Assembly: GCA_900542395.1 (NCBI GenBank)
Contig: UQNM01000082.1
Span: 1-9,415 of the forward strand
Direction of reading: 5' to 3'
Source: an uncultured Eubacteriales bacterium
Lineage (GTDB): Bacteria > Bacillota > Clostridia > Christensenellales > Aristaeellaceae
DNA: 9,415 nucleotides
Made by a program: the position numbers and the translations under genes. Shown piece by piece: positions 6,166-9,415 of the stretch (within the stretch, counting starts at the first letter, position 1; every line of letters starts with the position of its first letter). Below the pieces are notes generated by a model. The model was not told the DNA's origin and made no database searches. It saw only the letters and a program-made list of their open reading frames with translations.

Positions 6166-7539
6166 TCAGGCGCACAGCGCGACGATGGCGTAGGCATAGA
6201 TGCGCGCGGCCTTGACGAAGTTCGCCACGTCGATGCTCTCGTTGGCCTGATGCTCCAGCTCCAGTTCGCCCGGGAAGAGCATGCCGTAGGCCACGCCCTC
6301 CTTGAGATGGCGCGCGTAGGTGCCGCCGCCGATGGCGAACGGCTTGGCGTTTTCGCCGCTGATCGTGTTGTAAACATCCATCAGCTTGGCGACCAGCTCG
6401 CTGGATTCCGGAACGTGGTGCGGCGTGCTCGGGTGAATCGGATCGAGCGCGTAACCGGCGGGCGCAAGGCGGCGCTGCACGGTCTCGCCGATGGTCTCCG
6501 GGTTGAAGAACACCGGGTAGCGGCAGTCGAAGGTCACGTCGATCTTCCCCGCCTTGGCAAAGAGCAGGCCGAGGTTGATGGTCAGCGCGCCGGAAACCTT
6601 GTCGCTGCCCGCGATGCCCAGATCCTCGCCCGCGGACTCGCGCCCGGCCGCTTCATCCAGCAGCGCGATCGGCGCGCCGCCGATTCCCAGCTTGGCAAGC
6701 ACATGCACGAGCATCTTCGCGGCGTTCTTGCCCTTCTCCGGCACGGACGCATGCGCGGACACGCCGGTCACGGTCAGGCGGGTGTCGCCGCCGACCAGCT
6801 CGCTCTCCAGCGCGCAGTCCTCGTCCTCCACGTCGAACGCATCCGCCGCGGCCTCGCGCCAGTCGCCCGCAATCACGGCGACCGCCTGATTGGGCACGAC
6901 GTTCACGCGCGTGCCGGAAGCGATTTCGATCAGGCGCTCGTCGCTCACCGCCGCGTGCAGCTTCATCGTGAGGCCGCCCTTCTCGGTGTTAATCAGCGGG
7001 AAGTTCGCATCCGGGGAGAAGCCGCGTTCCGGCAGGCCGATCTTGCGGTCGTAATATTCCAGATCCTGCATGCCACATTCCTCGTCGCAGCCCAGAATCA
7101 GGCGGCAGCGGCGGCGCAGCGGAATCCCCGCGTTCATAATCGCCTTCATCGCGAACAGCGCGGCCACGCCGGGGCCCTTGTCGTCGCTGGTGCCGCGGCC
7201 GATCATGCGGCCGTCGATGATCTCTGCGCCGTAGGGATCGTGCGCCCAGCCTTCGCCCTCCGGCACGACGTCCAGATGGCTCAGCACGGCGATCACCTCG
7301 TCGCCCTGGCCGATCTCCGTATCGCAGCAATAGCCGTCCACGTCGCGCGGCTCCATGCCCAGCCGCTTCAAATCCGCCATCGCGGTATCCAGCGCGCGGC
7401 GGACGTTCTCGCCGAAGGGCGCGTTGTCGGCGCTGCGCTCCGCGCGAACGCTCGGCACGCGAATCCAGCGCTGGAGCGTTTCGATCATATCGCCCTCAAG
7501 GGCTTTCAGTTCGGCGTCAAGTCTCTCGTTGTACTGCAT
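6166..7539 (-). CDS. pepV: M20 family dipeptidase PepV
   Basis: This 457-aa di-zinc dipeptidase of the M20 family (PepV group) hydrolyses dipeptides and some unusual aminoacyl substrates in the cytosol. The metal and catalytic residues fall at almost the same numbers as in Lactobacillus PepV: H88 and D90 in HLDVVPEG, D119 in GRGTSDDKGP, E153 and E154 in DEECGM, D177 in FSPDANFPL, and H430 near the end in HQANES (H439 in PepV). The lid domain lies between about residues 190 and 380. Length matches the family (about 460-470). The start ATG at 7539 has AAAGGGGATC upstream at a slightly long spacing. It follows the MalY-like gene by 96 bases and precedes the aldolase by 15 bases. Its link to keto-acid metabolism is unclear; it may simply share the transcript, or it may act on an amide or dipeptide-like compound of the same pathway. 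Confidence 0.93.
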   Translation of the reverse strand: MQYNERLDAELKALEGDMIETLQRWIRVPSVRAERSADNAPFGENVRRALDTAMADLKRLGMEPRDVDGYCCDTEIGQGDEVIAVLSHLDVVPEGEGWAHDPYGAEIIDGRMIGRGTSDDKGPGVAALFAMKAIMNAGIPLRRRCRLILGCDEECGMQDLEYYDRKIGLPERGFSPDANFPLINTEKGGLTMKLHAAVSDERLIEIASGTRVNVVPNQAVAVIAGDWREAAADAFDVEDEDCALESELVGGDTRLTVTGVSAHASVPEKGKNAAKMLVHVLAKLGIGGAPIALLDEAAGRESAGEDLGIAGSDKVSGALTINLGLLFAKAGKIDVTFDCRYPVFFNPETIGETVQRRLAPAGYALDPIHPSTPHHVPESSELVAKLMDVYNTISGENAKPFAIGGGTYARHLKEGVAYGMLFPGELELEHQANESIDVANFVKAARIYAYAIVALCA

Positions 7540-7575
7540 TTGAATAGATCCCCTTTCTATGTGCGATCGAACATA

Positions 7576-7613
7576 TTTTGCAAAACCGCTTTCGGGCGGC
7601 CATGGCGCGCCCG
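7576..7613 (-). other. Hairpin in the MalY-like/pepV gap
   Basis: CGGGCG (7593-7598) pairs with CGCCCG (7608-7613) around the 8-bp palindrome GCCATGGC (7599-7606), with one unpaired G. On the minus strand it lies 22 bases after the MalY-like stop codon and is followed by AAAGCGG and then TTTTGC. The TTTTGC is part of a second, perfect palindrome, TTTTGCAAAA (7576-7585). The T run is not directly adjacent, so this is a weak terminator or an mRNA-processing or attenuation hairpin rather than a strong stop. Confidence 0.4.
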
Positions 7614-7635
7614 CCGATTTTATACAAAGCGTTTT

Positions 7636-8811
7636 TTAACGGAGAACGTCCTTCATGCGCTCCAGCGCCGCGTTCAGCTGCGCGCGCGGGCAGCCGATGT
7701 TCAGGCGGATAAAGCCGCGCCCGTCTTCGCCGAAGAACAGGCCGTCGTTCACCTTCACATGCGCGCCAAGCAGACGGCGCATCAGCTCCTCCTGCTCGAG
7801 CCCCAGCGCGCGGCAATCCAGCCACATCAGGTAGGTCGCCTCCAGCGGCGTGACAATCACCTTCGGGAAATGCGCCTTCGCGTAGGCCGTCACGCAGTCG
7901 CGGTTGCCGACCAGATACGCCTTCAGCCCGTCCAGCCATGCGTCGCAATCCGTATACGCCGCGCGCGTCGCCGCCAGCGCGAACACGTTGCCGCTCGTCA
8001 CGCCGCAGGCCGTGGATTCCTTCGCAATCGCCTCGCGCATCCGCTCGTTTTTGCAGACCAGCGAAGCCTGCTGCAAGCCCGCGACGTTGAACGTCTTGCT
8101 CGCCGCGCAGAGCATCACCGCCAGCTCGTCCGCGTGCGGCAGGTTCAGGATGCTGTGATGCGCGTTCGGCGCGTAGACAAAATCCGCGTGGATTTCGTCG
8201 CAGACCAGCGGCACACCATATTTATAGCACAGGTTGACGACCCCCGCAAGCTCTTCCTCCGTCCATGCGCGGCCGCAGGGATTATGCGGCGAGCAGAACA
8301 TGACCATCTTGGCCTCGCGGGCGGCCAGCTTGCCCTCCGCGTCAGCGAGGTTCAGCGTGTAGCGGCCGCGCTCGTCGCGGCGCATCGCGCTGCCCACCAC
8401 CCTGCGGCCGCTTTCGGTGATCGAGGCGTAAAACGGGCCGTACACCGGTGTGAAGATGAGCACGCCGTCGCCCGGCTCGGTCAGCGCGCGGACGCAGAGC
8501 CGCAGTTCGGAGACGACGCACGGCCCCATCTGCACGTCCTTCGGCTCAAAGCCGACCCCGTGGCGGCGCTTCCAGTAATCGCACAGCGCCCGCGCATCCT
8601 GCTCGCCGCTGAGCGTATAGCCCCACGTGCCCTGCTCGGCCACCCGCTTCACCGCATCCGCAATGGCGGGCGCGGAGCGAAAATCCATATCCGCCACCCA
8701 CATGGGGATCATCTCCGGGTCGTGGTGCTCGTCCGCCATGCCGTCCCACTTCACGCAGTCCGTATGGCGCCGCTCAAGCCCCGCATCGAAAAAACTGCTG
8801 TCAAATTCCAC
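7636..8811 (-). CDS. MalY/PatB-type PLP enzyme (cystathionine beta-lyase-like aminotransferase)
   Basis: This 391-aa fold-type I PLP enzyme is of the MalY/PatB subgroup, whose members usually cleave C-S bonds (cystathionine or cysteine S-conjugates to a thiol, pyruvate and ammonia). K239 in AASKTFNVAGL is the PLP lysine. SPHNPCGR (174-181) and CDEIHADF (204-211) bind the cofactor ring, and R369 in FIRLNIGCPR binds the substrate carboxylate. The N-terminal IPMWVADMDFRSAP segment (35-48) and GTWGYT (61-66) are typical of this subgroup. Length is normal (about 390). The start is GTG at 8811 with a strong AAAGGAGG (8827-8820) 8 bases away. Its upstream region is the inverted-repeat element shared with the divergent permease gene. 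It could be a pure aminotransferase; sequence motifs favour the beta-lyase group without proving it. Confidence 0.9.
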   Translation of the reverse strand: MEFDSSFFDAGLERRHTDCVKWDGMADEHHDPEMIPMWVADMDFRSAPAIADAVKRVAEQGTWGYTLSGEQDARALCDYWKRRHGVGFEPKDVQMGPCVVSELRLCVRALTEPGDGVLIFTPVYGPFYASITESGRRVVGSAMRRDERGRYTLNLADAEGKLAAREAKMVMFCSPHNPCGRAWTEEELAGVVNLCYKYGVPLVCDEIHADFVYAPNAHHSILNLPHADELAVMLCAASKTFNVAGLQQASLVCKNERMREAIAKESTACGVTSGNVFALAATRAAYTDCDAWLDGLKAYLVGNRDCVTAYAKAHFPKVIVTPLEATYLMWLDCRALGLEQEELMRRLLGAHVKVNDGLFFGEDGRGFIRLNIGCPRAQLNAALERMKDVLR

Positions 8812-8833
8812 GGTCTATTCCTCCTTTGTTTTG

Positions 8834-9012
8834 CAAAGAGGCTGTCAAACTAACAACACCGATATTTCAAGAGTAAAACTAAGTATTTTTGCCCGAAGGT
8901 TTCCAAAGGGCGACCGGAAAGCCCTTTGGTGGGGCGATGGGGCAAAGCCCCATATCCCCAAATGCTTAGATACTGTTTCTTGAAATGTTCGTTTTAAGCT
9001 TGACAGCCTTTG
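8834..9012. mobile_element. MITE-like element with nested inverted repeats
   Basis: No protein is encoded. The ends are inverted: CAAAGAGGCTGTCAA (8834-8848) against TTGACAGCCTTTG (9000-9012), identical apart from one extra A. Inside, ATTTCAAGA (8864-8872) pairs with TCTTGAAAT (8978-8986). CTAAGTATTT (8879-8888) pairs with AAATGCTTAG (8960-8969), with one T-G wobble. The centre holds two hairpins: CCAAAGGGC/GCCCTTTGG (8903-8911, 8921-8929), and ATGGGGC-AAA-GCCCCAT (8937-8953) clamped by TGGGG/CCCCA (8930-8934, 8956-8960). The whole unit can fold as one long stem carrying two side hairpins. CCTTTGTTT occurs as a direct repeat at 8823-8831 and 9007-9015, a possible target duplication trace, although the right copy overlaps the terminal repeat. 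It fills nearly all of the space between the two divergent ribosome binding sites. A structured leader RNA is the main alternative. Confidence 0.65.
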
Positions 9013-9017
9013 TTTAT

Positions 9018-9023
9018 GGAGGG
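9018..9023 (+). promoter_or_regulatory. Ribosome binding site of the permease gene
   Basis: GGAGGG lies 5 bases before the ATG at 9029 and fixes the start. The TTGACA formed by the right terminal repeat (9000-9005) looks like a -35 box, but no -10 follows at the right distance, so no promoter is claimed. Confidence 0.8.
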
Positions 9024-9028
9024 CTTCC

Positions 9029-9409
9029 ATGGCCGATCGTTTTTCCCTGCGCACCTACGCGCTTTTCATCCTCGCGCTGCTGGCGGCCATGCTGCTGTGC
9101 GTCTGCGTCGGCAGCGTCTCCGTCGCGCCGAAGGACACCCTGACGGCGATTTTCTGCGCGCTGCTGGGGAAGCCCACACCCGCGGGCGTCGCGAAAAACA
9201 TCATCGTCAACGTGCGCCTGCCCCGCGTGATGAACGTCGCGCTGGTCGGCGCGTCGCTGTCCCTGTGCGGCGCGGCGATGCAGGGGCTTCTGCGCAACCC
9301 GCTGGCGGATGGCTCGACGCTGGGCGTATCCGCCGGCGCGTCGCTCGGCGCGGTGATCGCGCTGGCGCTGGGCGTCACCATCCCCGACGGCTACGAGCCG
9401 ATGGGGTAA
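9029..9409 (+). CDS. FecCD-type ABC permease, N-terminal part (frame ends early)
   Basis: These 126 codons are the N-terminal third of a BtuC/FecCD-family membrane permease for ferric siderophore, haem or cobalamin uptake. Full-length members have about 330 residues and ten membrane helices. TM1 spans about residues 9-29. RLPR (63-66), GAAMQGLLRNPLAD (81-94) and LGVSAGASLGAV (98-109) are the family signature blocks in the right order. The frame stops at TAA 9407-9409, right after a GGGG run (9403-9406) and only 6 bases from the window end. Adding one G would read on as MGVIF, hydrophobic as expected for the next helix. A one-base deletion, or a sequencing or assembly error, is therefore more likely than a natural end. 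The cognate ATPase and binding protein would lie outside the window. The substrate cannot be told from this part. Confidence 0.85.
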   Translation: MADRFSLRTYALFILALLAAMLLCVCVGSVSVAPKDTLTAIFCALLGKPTPAGVAKNIIVNVRLPRVMNVALVGASLSLCGAAMQGLLRNPLADGSTLGVSAGASLGAVIALALGVTIPDGYEPMG

Positions 9410-9415
9410 TTTTCC

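Noticed and set aside
6250..8853. Plus-strand open frame of 867 codons antisense to pepV and the MalY-like gene
   Set aside because: It mirrors two genes with full catalytic motifs on the other strand. Its translation is rich in Arg, His and Ala without any domain, as expected for antisense of GC-rich codons, and it has no convincing ribosome binding site.
9000..9028. Promoter from the TTGACA in the right terminal repeat driving the permease
   Set aside because: At 16-18 bases downstream there is only ribosome binding site and start codon sequence, with no -10 box.
1..9415. CRISPR array, tRNA or rRNA genes
   Set aside because: No regularly spaced direct repeats and no tRNA-like or rRNA-like conserved segments were seen.

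Overview
The window looks like chromosomal DNA from a GC-rich, anaerobic, Clostridia-like Firmicute. Three things suggest this: the strong AGGAGG-type ribosome binding sites with ATG or GTG starts, the anaerobe-type small proteins (an NrdD C-terminal-like protein and a DUF1858 protein), and gene products of Firmicute type (PepV dipeptidase, MalY/PatB enzyme, CDF exporter with a C-terminal extension). The species cannot be named from this sequence. Gene density is high, and most genes lie on the minus strand.

Layout. Bases 1-112 hold an unassigned GC-rich stretch with small hairpins, followed by a good sigma-A promoter. Two small plus-strand genes follow, each with its own promoter: an NrdD C-terminal-like protein of 90 aa (152-424) and a DUF1858 protein of 68 aa (525-731). 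They meet the minus-strand genes at a bidirectional terminator (745-786). Reading leftward on the minus strand from 8811, the genes are: a MalY/PatB-type PLP enzyme (8811-7636), an M20 dipeptidase PepV (7539-6166), a KDPG-type aldolase (6150-5473), a 2-dehydro-3-deoxygalactonokinase (5482-4409), a terminator built on a perfect 20-bp palindrome, an unrecognised 196-aa protein (4322-3732), a cation diffusion facilitator (3569-2400) with its own terminator, and an exported protein with SH3-like C-terminal repeats (2272-785). At the right edge, after a 216-base divergent intergenic region, the start of a FecCD-type iron/cobalamin ABC permease runs rightward (9029-9409).

How the genes work together. 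The kinase and aldolase overlap by 10 bases. Together they would turn 2-keto-3-deoxy-galactonate or -gluconate into pyruvate and glyceraldehyde-3-phosphate, the lower half of a De Ley-Doudoroff/Entner-Doudoroff type route; no dehydratase or sugar-acid transporter is visible here. PepV lies 15 bases upstream of the aldolase and is probably co-transcribed. The MalY-like enzyme may feed into the same transcript across a 96-base gap that contains a hairpin.

Most notable structure. The intergenic region between the MalY-like gene and the permease gene is filled almost entirely by a roughly 170-180 base element. It has inverted terminal repeats (GGCTGTCAA/TTGACAGCC), further nested inverted repeats, and two strong internal hairpins. 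It looks like a MITE or a mobile structured repeat, though a structured 5' leader RNA is an alternative. Other points worth a second look are the stand-alone protein that keeps an NrdD-like glycyl-radical motif, the Mn-type metal site in the CDF protein, and a probable one-base frameshift in a G run that ends the permease reading frame after 126 codons, 6 bases before the window edge.
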